Source of the DNA: Bacteroidota bacterium
GTDB taxonomy: Bacteria; Bacteroidota; Bacteroidia; Chitinophagales; Chitinophagaceae
NCBI GenBank assembly: GCA_947452555.1
Contig: CANGDH010000003.1
Location: 124,001 to 188,000, forward strand
Length of the DNA: 64,000 nucleotides
Direction: 5' to 3'
The notes under the pieces were generated by a model that was not told the DNA's origin, ran no database searches, and saw nothing but the letters and a program-made list of their open reading frames with translations. Of this stretch, positions 45,165 to 54,014 are shown piece after piece; within the stretch, counting starts at the first letter, position 1; each line of letters starts with the position of its first letter. The position numbers were made by a program, and so were the translations under genes.

Positions 45165-46559
45165 TTAATTTTTTGAAGGACCATTATCGGATCCAGCGTT
45201 TTGACCGCTATTTGGTCTATTGCCACTAGGTCTATTGCTTTGCGGCGGTCGCTCATTTTGAGGAGGTCTATTATTTTGCGGCGGGCGAGGACTTTGAGGT
45301 CTTGGTGGTCCTTGTTGTCTTGAAGGGCCAGGTCCTTGTGGTCTCGGTCCCTGAGGTCTTGGGCCATTATTTGGTCCGTCATTTGGTCTGAAATTTTGTT
45401 GAGGACGATTACCTTCTGGTCTAGGACCATTATTCCTTTGTTGATCTCTTCTGCGTCTGTCATTTTTCTCTAAACTCTTCAAGCTTATTTGTCCCACAAC
45501 ATCTACAAAGTCTGGCTCCACTTCCTTAGGCTTGCCATTAGTTAATTCTACAGCTTCTAATTCGTCAACAACTATACCTTGTTTGTTCAAGTTCTTAATT
45601 TCCTTAACACGGTCAATAGTTAATGGGAAATGCTTTGTGTTATTAGGAAGGGTGTACCACATTAGATTCTTGAATATATCTTTCTTAATTAGGAAAGCTT
45701 GACCCATTTGTGTTTGCAAAGTGTCTGCATAGTCTGGGAATCCTTGTAAAGCATCTAAATATGTATCCAATTCAAAATTCAAACAACATTTTAAACGGCC
45801 ACATTGACCACTTAATTTAGTTTGATTGATTGATAAGTTTTGATATCTAGCTGCAGTAGTGTTAACGCTCTTAAAGTCATGTAACCAAGTGCTACAACAT
45901 AGTTCACGGCCACAACTTCCAATTCCGCCTAGCTTTGCAGCTTCCTGTCTAATTCCAATTTGACGCATTTCTACTTTCACTTTAAACTCACCGGCAAATA
46001 TTCTGATAAGCTCTCTAAAGTCAACACGGTCGTCGGCAGTATAGAAGAAAGTGGCTTTTTTGCCATCTGCTTGCAATTCAATTTCGCTCAATTTCATTGC
46101 TAACTTAAGTACTATCGCATGCGCTCTACTCTTAGCTAACATTTCAGCTTCTCTGCTCTTACTTATCTTGAATACTTCAACATCTCTTTCGTTACTTGGG
46201 CGTAGAATTTTTTTCATTTCTGAACTAAATTCATCCACACCTCTTTTTTTCATTTGAACACGCACCAATTCACCAGTTATAGAAACCTCGCCTACATCAA
46301 AACCATTAACGCCTTCAACTGTTACATAGTCTCCTTTATCAAAATGTTGTAAAGTTAAATTTCTATAAAATTCTTTGCGACTTCCTTGTTTGAAGCTGAT
46401 TTCTAAAACCTTACATTGACTCTCTGCATCGTCAATAGGCAAATCGCGTAACCAGTCGTGTACATTAAGTCTATTACAGCCTCCAGTACTACATCCGCCG
46501 TTACTTTGGCAACCTCCCGGTTTCCCGGTTGAGCCAGTTCCACATGATCCACATCCCAT
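45165..46559 (-). CDS. ricT: PSP1-domain protein, RicT/YaaT-like, with Cys-rich N terminus and Pro-rich tail
   Basis: In Bacillus, RicT acts with RicA and RicF in an Fe-S complex that modulates RNase Y. The 464-residue protein has five cysteines in its first 28 residues (MGCGSCGTG...GGCNRL), a PSP1 core with GSCGRELCCSTWLHDFKSVN and GQCGRLKCCLNFELDTYLDAL, and a tail of about 95 residues composed of Pro, Arg, Gln, Asn and Gly from about 370. RicA and RicF are not encoded nearby and are generally not known from this phylum, so the partner set must differ. It lies upstream (in transcription order, downstream) of holB with a 79-base gap. Confidence 0.82.
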   Translation of the reverse strand: MGCGSCGTGSTGKPGGCQSNGGCSTGGCNRLNVHDWLRDLPIDDAESQCKVLEISFKQGSRKEFYRNLTLQHFDKGDYVTVEGVNGFDVGEVSITGELVRVQMKKRGVDEFSSEMKKILRPSNERDVEVFKISKSREAEMLAKSRAHAIVLKLAMKLSEIELQADGKKATFFYTADDRVDFRELIRIFAGEFKVKVEMRQIGIRQEAAKLGGIGSCGRELCCSTWLHDFKSVNTTAARYQNLSINQTKLSGQCGRLKCCLNFELDTYLDALQGFPDYADTLQTQMGQAFLIKKDIFKNLMWYTLPNNTKHFPLTIDRVKEIKNLNKQGIVVDELEAVELTNGKPKEVEPDFVDVVGQISLKSLEKNDRRRRDQQRNNGPRPEGNRPQQNFRPNDGPNNGPRPQGPRPQGPGPSRQQGPPRPQSPRPPQNNRPPQNERPPQSNRPSGNRPNSGQNAGSDNGPSKN

Positions 46560-46638
46560 ATATAATTAGTTCAAATAGTTAAAAATAATAAATCCACCAG
46601 TTAGCAATCGATTCCTTGATTAAGGTGCATAGCTATCC

Positions 46639-47847
46639 TTAATTCAAAATTAAGCTTTTGTTCTGAATGATATGATAGAACTTGATGCCCATAGCCATAA
46701 ATAACATTTTAGCATTGGCATTTCGTTCGATATAATATACTGCCTTGTCTAACTCCTCAATCATGGCTTCCATTTGGCCAACACCGGCTATTTTGTTAAT
46801 TCTTAAGGCAAAATCCTTCAAATCCGGGTCCAATGGGAGGTCGGCTCCCAATATTTTCAATCGTATGCTCTGTTCCAATAAATGGTTAAAGTACTTCAAA
46901 AACTGCTTTTGAGGCTCTCTGCCCATTTTGCTCATGTCGTCAACCCATTTCATTTGGGCTACCGGACCATTTTTCAAAATGGCATTCAACCACTCCCTAA
47001 TTTGGGACAAAAAGTCGGCATCGCTATGTTGCAATAAGTGCAAAGCCTCTCTATAATTACCGTCGGACATGGAAGCCACTTGTGCAGCTTTAGTTGGCTC
47101 TATTTTACCCTTTTCAATTAAAGTGTTTTCAATCTCCATTTTACTTAGCCTTGGCACGCGTATCATTTGACACCTACTTTGTATGGTAGGTAAAATATTT
47201 TCCTCCGAACCTGCTACCAAAATAAAGATGGTATTGTCAGGTGGTTCTTCGATCAATTTCAAAAGCTTGTTTCCTTCTTTACCTAAATATTCAGGCATCC
47301 ACATGACTAATACCTTATAAGTACTTTCAAAACTTTTAAAGGATAATTTTTTTATAATCTCACTGCACTCATCAGCACTAATATTTCCTTGTTTGTTTTC
47401 AGCTTTAATAAATTGAAGCCAATCAAAAACATTGCCATAAGGATATCCATTTATGAACTCCCTCCATTCCTCTATAAAATTGGCGCTAATATTTTTCTGA
47501 CCAGGCTTCTCGGTAATAGCAGGAAATGAGAAATGCAAATCGGGATGCATTAATTGACTTGCTCTATGGTAAGAGGGTAGTGATGCAATTTCGCTAGGAC
47601 TTAATACAGTAGCGGGAGTGGCAGCAACAGTGGATTCCCTAGCATTGAAATCGCCAAATAAATCAGGTACAGGATCCGTGGAAGCTGGCATACTTACAAT
47701 ATACTGCGCAAAAGCAATGGCCAATGGCAAAGCACCCGAACCTTCGGGACCTACAAATAACATGGCATGGCTCAACCTTTGATGTTGTACCATGTCAACC
47801 AATTGCTGCTTTAATTTTTCTTGACCAATTACATCACTCAATAACAT
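46639..47847 (-). CDS. holB: DNA polymerase III delta' subunit (clamp loader)
   Basis: The 402-residue AAA+ protein starts LSDVIGQEKLKQQLVDMVQHQRLSHAMLFVGPEGSG. The P-loop reads GPEGSGALPLA, with Ala in place of the nucleotide-binding Lys, as expected for the non-ATPase delta' wrench of the clamp loader. The conserved TIQSRCQMIRV segment carries the SRC motif that supplies the arginine finger. The usual zinc-binding cysteines are missing; that stretch is replaced by an insertion of about 60 residues (PDLFGDFNARES...LHFSFPAI). Its gene precedes the GPx gene on the minus strand. Confidence 0.87.
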   Translation of the reverse strand: MLLSDVIGQEKLKQQLVDMVQHQRLSHAMLFVGPEGSGALPLAIAFAQYIVSMPASTDPVPDLFGDFNARESTVAATPATVLSPSEIASLPSYHRASQLMHPDLHFSFPAITEKPGQKNISANFIEEWREFINGYPYGNVFDWLQFIKAENKQGNISADECSEIIKKLSFKSFESTYKVLVMWMPEYLGKEGNKLLKLIEEPPDNTIFILVAGSEENILPTIQSRCQMIRVPRLSKMEIENTLIEKGKIEPTKAAQVASMSDGNYREALHLLQHSDADFLSQIREWLNAILKNGPVAQMKWVDDMSKMGREPQKQFLKYFNHLLEQSIRLKILGADLPLDPDLKDFALRINKIAGVGQMEAMIEELDKAVYYIERNANAKMLFMAMGIKFYHIIQNKSLILN

Positions 47848-47880
47848 GCGGCGAAGATAAAGGATACTTGCGTAAGCACC

Positions 47881-48405
47881 TTATTTTAGATAATTCAAAA
47901 TAGCTTCGCTGTCAGGTTTAATATTACTTGGGAAATAAGCAATCATTTTGCCATTCTCATCCAATAAGAATTTATTAAAATTCCAAGAAATGGTTGCATC
48001 TAACACACCATTTTTTGCTTTTTGAGTTAACCATTGGTAAATGGCAGCAGTGTTGTCACCCTTAACATCCACTTTGTCTGCTAATGGGAAAGTTACTCCA
48101 TAATTTTTCTTACAAAATGCAACAATTTCGTCATTACTTCCTGGTTCTTGACCGCCAAATTGATTACATGGAAATCCTATAATCACTAATTTGTTTTTAT
48201 AGGTTTCGTATACTTTTTCTAATGCTTCATATTGTGGGGTGTATCCGCATTTACTTGCCGTATTTACAACTAAAATTTTCTTCCCTTTGAAACTAGCCAT
48301 ATTGATAGTTTTGCCATCAATACTAGTTACTTTAAAGCTATGAATACTTTGAGCGTTTAAAACTAAAGCGGATACCATAAAAAATATGCTTAATAAAAAT
48401 TTCAT
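47881..48405 (-). CDS. Glutathione-peroxidase-family thiol peroxidase, exported
   Basis: The 174-residue protein has a probable signal peptide (MKFLLSIFFMVSALVLNAQS) and the GPx fold with peroxidatic Cys53 in NTASKCGYTPQYEALE, the NQFGGQEPGSNDEI motif with the active-site Gln, and WNFNKFLLDENG near the end. A Cys is used instead of selenocysteine. Such bacterial enzymes usually rely on thioredoxin-like reductants, here probably in the periplasm. Neighbours comF and holB suggest no shared pathway. Confidence 0.9.
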   Translation of the reverse strand: MKFLLSIFFMVSALVLNAQSIHSFKVTSIDGKTINMASFKGKKILVVNTASKCGYTPQYEALEKVYETYKNKLVIIGFPCNQFGGQEPGSNDEIVAFCKKNYGVTFPLADKVDVKGDNTAAIYQWLTQKAKNGVLDATISWNFNKFLLDENGKMIAYFPSNIKPDSEAILNYLK

Positions 48406-48454
48406 AAAATTGATTTAGTTGATAAATATAACACCTTATTTGATAAAAAGTTGA

Positions 48455-49147
48455 CTACAAAGTATAAGCGGCGGTAGCAATATTTATAGAATTGGGTCTG
48501 CCCTGCTCAAGGCAATTGCAAGCTGCTTCCAAAGTGGCCCCCGTGGTGATTACGTCGTCAATCAATAAAATGTTTTCATTCTCAAGCAATTGTATGTTAT
48601 TAAGGTAGAATTGGAAACTATTCTTACCTGCTCTTTCCAGCCTATCCTTATGCGTTTGTGAATCTGAATTTCGTTTTTTAAGTAAAATGTTAGTGGCGAT
48701 TTTTTTATCCCATATTTGTGCAATTCCTTCACATAAAATTTGCGCTTGATTGAATCCTCTTTTTCTTAATTTTTTTGTGCTAATGGGAATAGGAATAAGC
48801 AAACTAATGCAAGCATATTTACTACTATTTTTTAAATCATTGCCCATAATACGGCCTAAAAATAAACCTGCTTTTTTATTGTGTTTGTATTTTAGTTCAA
48901 AGATTAATTTTTGAACAATACTATCTTTAGTAAAGAATAGTGCAGCACTTGCATGTTGAATGGTTATTCTACCCCAAAATATTTTTTCAATTGGGTTGTT
49001 TGGCATACTACAAAAATCAGTCAATGGTAGCGCATTGGCGCATGGCAAACATAGTGGGCTGTTATTGTCTAATTGATCAGTGCCACATTGCAAACAAATA
49101 TGGGGATACCATAAATGCAAAAATGAATCTAGGTATTTTTTAATCAT
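48455..49147 (-). CDS. comF: ComF-family phosphoribosyltransferase-like protein
   Basis: The 230-residue protein has an N-terminal zinc ribbon (CLQCGTDQLDNNSPLCLPC), a central ELKYKHNKKAGLFLGRIMG segment, KLRKRGFNQAQILCEG, and the PRPP-type loop ILLIDDVITTGATLEAACNCL. In naturally competent bacteria ComF is needed for DNA uptake, working on single-stranded DNA inside the cell. Presence alone does not show competence. Its start overlaps the radA stop by one base (TAATG), so the two genes are coupled. Confidence 0.9.
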   Translation of the reverse strand: MIKKYLDSFLHLWYPHICLQCGTDQLDNNSPLCLPCANALPLTDFCSMPNNPIEKIFWGRITIQHASAALFFTKDSIVQKLIFELKYKHNKKAGLFLGRIMGNDLKNSSKYACISLLIPIPISTKKLRKRGFNQAQILCEGIAQIWDKKIATNILLKKRNSDSQTHKDRLERAGKNSFQFYLNNIQLLENENILLIDDVITTGATLEAACNCLEQGRPNSINIATAAYTL

Positions 49148-50517
49148 TAAAAGAAAAGACGATAAGCTTCATCCACTCTCTCTACTGAAATAATTTGAAT
49201 ACTATGTTTTTTCACATCAATTCCCTTCAAATTAAATGCAGAAATATATATTTTTTCAAAACCTAATTTTTCCGCTTCTGCTATTCGTTGTTGAATTCTA
49301 TTGACTGCTCTAATCTCCCCATTTAATCCTACTTCACCTGCAAAGCAAATGCCTTGTGGTAATGGTATGTCCTCGTAAGAAGATAGTAGGGAAAGTATAA
49401 TAGCAAGGTCTAAAGAAGGGTCTTCAATTTTCAATCCTCCTGCAATGTTTACAAATACGTCTTTCATGCCAAAAGCAAATCCACCACGCTTTTCTAATAC
49501 AGCTAACAGTAGTTGCAGTCTTCTTAAATCAAAGCCAGTAACGGTTCTTTGAGGAGTGCCATACACACTTTGTGTTACCAAGGCTTGCACTTCAATTAAT
49601 AATGGACGCATGCCTTCCATAGAAGCTGCAATAGTACTACCGCTTAATGAATCATTTCTTTGCGCAATTAAAAATGCAGAAGGATTATTAACCACTTTCA
49701 TTCCTTCTCCCGTCATTTCATAAATACCTAGTTCACTTGTTCCTCCAAATCTGTTTTTTAAAGTGCGTAACATACGATATGCATAATGACGATCCCCTTC
49801 AAACTGTAATACCGTATCCACCATGTGTTCTAAAATTTTTGGACCTGCAATAGAACCTTCTTTGGTAATATGTCCTATTAAAAAAACAGGTGTCCCCGTT
49901 TCTTTTGCAAAGCGTTGAAATTCGGCAGCACATTGTTTTATTTGTGAAACAGAACCAGCACCTGCTTCAATTAAATTGGATTCAATTGTTTGAATAGAAT
50001 CTACAATTACCACAGTTGGTTTTAATTTTTTTATGGCTTTGAAAATGGCGTTGGTATGTGTCTCGGTTAGTAAATAAAAATTTTCATTTTTTAATTTCAA
50101 ACGGTCAGCACGCATTTTAATCTGCTGAATACTTTCCTCTCCACTTATATACAATACTTTTTGATCTAACATCATAAGACCCTGTTGTAAAAACAAAGTA
50201 CTTTTTCCAATACCTGGTTCTCCTGCTACTAATACAATAGATCCTAAAACAATTCCTCCACCTAATACTCTATTTAATTCTGGGTCCGAACTATCAATTC
50301 TTTTTTCTGATTGACTATTCACTTCGTTAATAGCAATAACCTGAGTTCCTTTTTGCAAGCTGGCATATTCATCCCAATTGCTTTCTTTTTCCTTTCCTGA
50401 ATCGATTAATTCTTCTGTAAAAGTGTTCCATTCGCTACAAGAAGGACATTTTCCTACCCATTTTGTAGATTCATATCCACAATTATTGCAAAAAAAAGCT
50501 GATTTTGACTTACTCAT
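49147..50517 (-). CDS. radA: DNA repair protein RadA (Sms)
   Basis: RadA is a RecA-like branch-migration helicase for recombination intermediates. The 456-residue protein has an N-terminal zinc finger (CNNCGYESTKWVGKCPSCSEWN), Walker A GEPGIGKSTLFLQQG, the RadA-specific KNRFGGTSELGIYEM (KNRFG motif), and a C-terminal Lon-like P domain (EDPSLDLAIILSLLSSYEDIPLPQGICFAGEVGLNGEIR). It is coupled to comF, another DNA-processing gene. A -7 box 4 bases before ATG suggests a leaderless or nearly leaderless transcript. Confidence 0.96.
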   Translation of the reverse strand: MSKSKSAFFCNNCGYESTKWVGKCPSCSEWNTFTEELIDSGKEKESNWDEYASLQKGTQVIAINEVNSQSEKRIDSSDPELNRVLGGGIVLGSIVLVAGEPGIGKSTLFLQQGLMMLDQKVLYISGEESIQQIKMRADRLKLKNENFYLLTETHTNAIFKAIKKLKPTVVIVDSIQTIESNLIEAGAGSVSQIKQCAAEFQRFAKETGTPVFLIGHITKEGSIAGPKILEHMVDTVLQFEGDRHYAYRMLRTLKNRFGGTSELGIYEMTGEGMKVVNNPSAFLIAQRNDSLSGSTIAASMEGMRPLLIEVQALVTQSVYGTPQRTVTGFDLRRLQLLLAVLEKRGGFAFGMKDVFVNIAGGLKIEDPSLDLAIILSLLSSYEDIPLPQGICFAGEVGLNGEIRAVNRIQQRIAEAEKLGFEKIYISAFNLKGIDVKKHSIQIISVERVDEAYRLFF

Positions 50518-50826
50518 GCAGCAAATATACTTGCTTGTTTCATTTTTATTTTGAGTATTTGCCGTAATCGATTAGGTCAGTTTGCGTATATTATACATGT
50601 ATTTATTTGTAATATATGTTTAGCTAGGGTCTATTATTATTTAATCTATTGATAATCAATAATATAGTAAATTTATAACTTACATTATAATATTTTTTAA
50701 TAAATTAAAATGATCATTGTATTAAATTTTTGTTGCGGAAAAGTTAATTATTTCAAAAAATCTCAGTATTTTAGCTGACATGTTCTCTCCCAAGAGGGCT
50801 TTTTTAACAAAAATTTAGACAACAAC
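50518..50826. other. AT-rich divergent promoter region of radA and susC
   Basis: This 309-base gap holds no gene. On the radA side lies TATATTTG (50522-50529, minus strand). Toward susC there are two weaker -7 boxes: TTTATTTG at 50602-50609 with TTTG at 50581-50584, and TATTTTAG at 50767-50774. The palindrome ATTGATAATCAAT spans 50648-50660. The susC leader is therefore either about 45 or about 210 bases long; a long structured leader cannot be excluded. Confidence 0.5.
50522..50529 (-). promoter_or_regulatory. -7 box TATATTTG of radA, 4 nt from ATG
   Basis: On the minus strand TATATTTG is followed by CTGC and then the radA ATG, the same 4-base spacing as the VOC gene box at 1501-1508. The transcript should begin at or very near the start codon. 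Confidence 0.5.
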
Positions 50827-53800
50827 ATGAGAAAAAAACTACTATGGTGTTTGTTTGTTGCGTTTTTCTCTTTTAAGGCGGCAATCGCACAAAACACAAC
50901 TGTAACTGGAAAAGTATCCGACGACAAAGGTGCTGCAGTTGAGGGTGCCCTTATTACAGAGAAAGGCTCACAAAAAAACAAAACACTAACAGACGCAAAT
51001 GGCGTTTACAAGATCAGTGTTAAAGGTGGTGCTACTTTACAAGTATCAAGCGTAGGCTTTGAGAAAAAAGAAGCAACAGCACAGGCTGTGACTAACTTCA
51101 CACTTAAAAACCTTAGCCAAGAATTAGGCGAAGTGGTTGTTACCGCATTAGGTATTAAGCGTGAAAAGAAAGCATTAGGATACGCTGTATCTTCAGTAGC
51201 TAAAGAAGAATTGGAAATGCGTCCAGAAGCTGACGTAGCTAGAATCTTGAGCGGTAAAGCTCCTGGTTTGAATATCTTAAACACAAGTGGTTTGAGTGGT
51301 TCTGGTACAAACATTAACATTAGAGGTATTAGTACTATCACTGGTGGATCTCAACCTTTATTCATTGTGGATGGTGTTCCATTTGATGCAGGTACTAACA
51401 CTAATTCAAACTTTACTTTTGGTACACAAACTCCAAGCCGTTTCTTAGACTTAGATCCTAACACGATCGAGAATTTGAACGTATTAAAAGGATTGAGTGC
51501 AACTACATTATATGGTGAGGCTGGTCGTAATGGTGTAATCTTGATTACTACTAAAAACGGATCAACTCAAAAAACTAAGAAGAAAACAGAAGTTACTGTT
51601 TCTCAATCAGTGTTTACAACTGAACCAATATTACCTGAATACAACAAAGAGTGGGGTGGTGGTTTCGACTTAAGTGTTGGTATCGCTTTCTTCTCTAACT
51701 GGGGTGGTAGAATGCAAGGTCAAATTGTAAAGCATCCTTATGATAGAGTTACAGCAACTCAACCTTGGGCTATTGAAATGCCTCAGTTTAAAGGTGCTCC
51801 TTATAGTTATAAGTATTATAATAGTGTTCCTGAATTCTTCAGAAAAGGATCTATGCACAATACTTCAGTTAACTTAGCTGGAAACTCTGGAAACTCTAGT
51901 TATAATGTAAGTTATAGCTATACAGACGACCAAGGTTTTGTAATTGGCAACGGTTTAACTAAGAATGTATTTGGTATGGGTGGTACTTCAAAATTGACAA
52001 ATAAAATCACTGTTAGTGGTACTATCAATTTTGCTTTAACAAACCAAGTTTCTCCTCCAACTTCAGATAGTTATGGTAACAACGCATCAAATGCTTCTGT
52101 ATTTGGCAACGTAATGTTTACTCCAACTGCTGTGGATTTAATGGGATTACCTTATGAATTACCTTCTAACCACCAATCTATATATTATAGAAATGGTAAT
52201 GATATTCAAAACCCACGTTGGACTTTGTACAACTCTTTCACAGGAGACAAAACAAACAGAACTTACGGTCAAGTATCTGCTAGATATGAATTAGCAAAAG
52301 GGTTGAATTTAACATACAGAACAGGATTTGATTCTTATTCTGAATATAATTTCTACCAACAAAATAAAGGTGGTACATACCAAGCTTTAGGTATCATGAG
52401 AACTACAAATGCTACTAGTATGATCTGGGATCATAGTGCTATCTTGAACTATGACAAACGCTTGAACGAAGATTTCACTTTAACAGTGGATGCGGGTGTT
52501 AACTCAAGAAGAAAAACTTATGATCAATCAGGTATGAAGAGTACTGAGCAATTAGTTTATGGTTTATTCTCTCACGGTAACTTCGTTTCACACACAACTG
52601 GTGGCGAAGACGGAACTGAGTTGAACTACAAAAACCAAAACTTAAGTATGGGTGCATTTGCTCAAGCGAATATCGGTTATAAGGACTATGCTTACTTAAC
52701 AGTAGGTGGTCGTAATAGCTGGGCTTCAACTGTAGAATCTGCAAATAGAAGTATCTTCTATCCTTCAGTAAGTTTATCATATATCCCAACTTCAGTAATT
52801 GAAGCTTTGAGAAATAATAAATATATCAACTACTTAAAATTAAGAGTTGGTTATTCTACTTCGGCTAACTTTCCTGATCCATATTCAACTCGTTCAGCGT
52901 TGGTTATTGGAACAAAAGCGTTTACAACAAATGGTGGAACTAACGTAAACTATAATGCGTTATCAAGTTTCTTACCAAATCCAAACTTAAAGCCTGAGTT
53001 ATTAAACGAGAAGGAATTAGGTATTGAAGGTAAATTCTTGAACAACCGTTTAAATATGGATTTGACTTTCTACCAAAAAATCGCAAACGACCAAATCTTA
53101 AGACGTGACTTAGATCCTTCAACTGGATTTACAGCAACACAAATTAACGCTGGTAATGTAGAGAATAAAGGTATTGAGTTGGCTTTAGGATATGATGTTA
53201 TCAAAAACAAAAACTGGAAATGGAATACAAACTTCTTGTATACATTGAACAGAAGTATGGTTTCTGGAATCCCTTCTGATATTGCTCAAATCAATATCTC
53301 TGGTTATTCTAACTTAGGAACTTTTGCTAAAAATGGTCAACCTTATGGTGTAATCATTGGTTCTTATTTTGAAAGAGCTGCTGATGGTCAAAGATTAGTA
53401 GGTCCAGACGGTAACTATATTGCTGCTAATGATATTAAAGTAATTGGTGATCCAAATGCTTTATACAAATTAACTAGCATTAACACTTTGTCTTATAAAG
53501 CATTCAGCTTTAAAATGCAATGGGATTACAGCGTAGGTGGTGAAATGTTCTCTGGTACTTCTGCAGCCTTATTAGGTCGTGGTGTAACAGCAGATACTCA
53601 ATTTGACCGTTTCTTACCTTTAATCTTACCAGGTGTATTAGAGAATGGACAACCTAATAATATCCAAATTTCTTCTTCTCAAGCTTATTATGGTAATAGT
53701 ATTACTAACGGAGCTCCTTACGAAAGTGCTATCTACGATGCCACTTTTATTAAATTAAGAGAAGCTTCTTTAGCTTATAGTATTCCTGCAAGCATGTTGG

Positions 53801-53994
53801 CTAAGACTCCATTTGGATCTTTATCTCTTAGCTTATCAGGTACTAACTTATGGTACTTTGCTCCAAATATGCCTAAATATGTACACTTCGATCCAGAAGC
53901 GTCTTCAACAGGTGTAGGTAACGGTAGAGGTTTTGAAGCCATGAGTGGTCCTTCAGCTCGTCGTTATGGTGCTAGCATTAGAGTAACATTCTAA
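50827..53994 (+). CDS. susC: SusC/RagA-family TonB-dependent outer-membrane transporter
   Basis: The 1055-residue barrel protein imports oligosaccharides, peptides or other solutes with TonB energy. It has a signal peptide (ending AAIAQ), an N-terminal CarboxypepD_reg-like domain (VTGKVSDDKGAAVEGALI...LTDANGVYKISV), the plug with VVVTALGIKREKKALGYAVSSV and LFIVDGVPFD, LKGLSATTLYGEAGRNGVILITTKNG, then the 22-strand barrel ending SARRYGASIRVTF. There is no STN domain, so no anti-sigma signalling is expected. Codons are strongly biased to GGT, GCT, ACT and TCT, suggesting high expression. susD follows after 20 bases. Confidence 0.95.
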   Translation: MRKKLLWCLFVAFFSFKAAIAQNTTVTGKVSDDKGAAVEGALITEKGSQKNKTLTDANGVYKISVKGGATLQVSSVGFEKKEATAQAVTNFTLKNLSQELGEVVVTALGIKREKKALGYAVSSVAKEELEMRPEADVARILSGKAPGLNILNTSGLSGSGTNINIRGISTITGGSQPLFIVDGVPFDAGTNTNSNFTFGTQTPSRFLDLDPNTIENLNVLKGLSATTLYGEAGRNGVILITTKNGSTQKTKKKTEVTVSQSVFTTEPILPEYNKEWGGGFDLSVGIAFFSNWGGRMQGQIVKHPYDRVTATQPWAIEMPQFKGAPYSYKYYNSVPEFFRKGSMHNTSVNLAGNSGNSSYNVSYSYTDDQGFVIGNGLTKNVFGMGGTSKLTNKITVSGTINFALTNQVSPPTSDSYGNNASNASVFGNVMFTPTAVDLMGLPYELPSNHQSIYYRNGNDIQNPRWTLYNSFTGDKTNRTYGQVSARYELAKGLNLTYRTGFDSYSEYNFYQQNKGGTYQALGIMRTTNATSMIWDHSAILNYDKRLNEDFTLTVDAGVNSRRKTYDQSGMKSTEQLVYGLFSHGNFVSHTTGGEDGTELNYKNQNLSMGAFAQANIGYKDYAYLTVGGRNSWASTVESANRSIFYPSVSLSYIPTSVIEALRNNKYINYLKLRVGYSTSANFPDPYSTRSALVIGTKAFTTNGGTNVNYNALSSFLPNPNLKPELLNEKELGIEGKFLNNRLNMDLTFYQKIANDQILRRDLDPSTGFTATQINAGNVENKGIELALGYDVIKNKNWKWNTNFLYTLNRSMVSGIPSDIAQINISGYSNLGTFAKNGQPYGVIIGSYFERAADGQRLVGPDGNYIAANDIKVIGDPNALYKLTSINTLSYKAFSFKMQWDYSVGGEMFSGTSAALLGRGVTADTQFDRFLPLILPGVLENGQPNNIQISSSQAYYGNSITNGAPYESAIYDATFIKLREASLAYSIPASMLAKTPFGSLSLSLSGTNLWYFAPNMPKYVHFDPEASSTGVGNGRGFEAMSGPSARRYGASIRVTF

Positions 53995-54014
53995 AAATTA
54001 AAAAATAATATATT

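Noticed and set aside
45158..45463. 101-codon alternative frame in the 3' part of the PSP1 gene
   Set aside because: It is a shadow of the Pro/Arg/Asn-rich tail; the PSP1 frame runs through it in one piece.
50648..50660. Crp/Fnr binding site
   Set aside because: The half-sites TTGAT/ATCAA are separated by one base rather than four, so it does not match the Fnr or Crp spacing.
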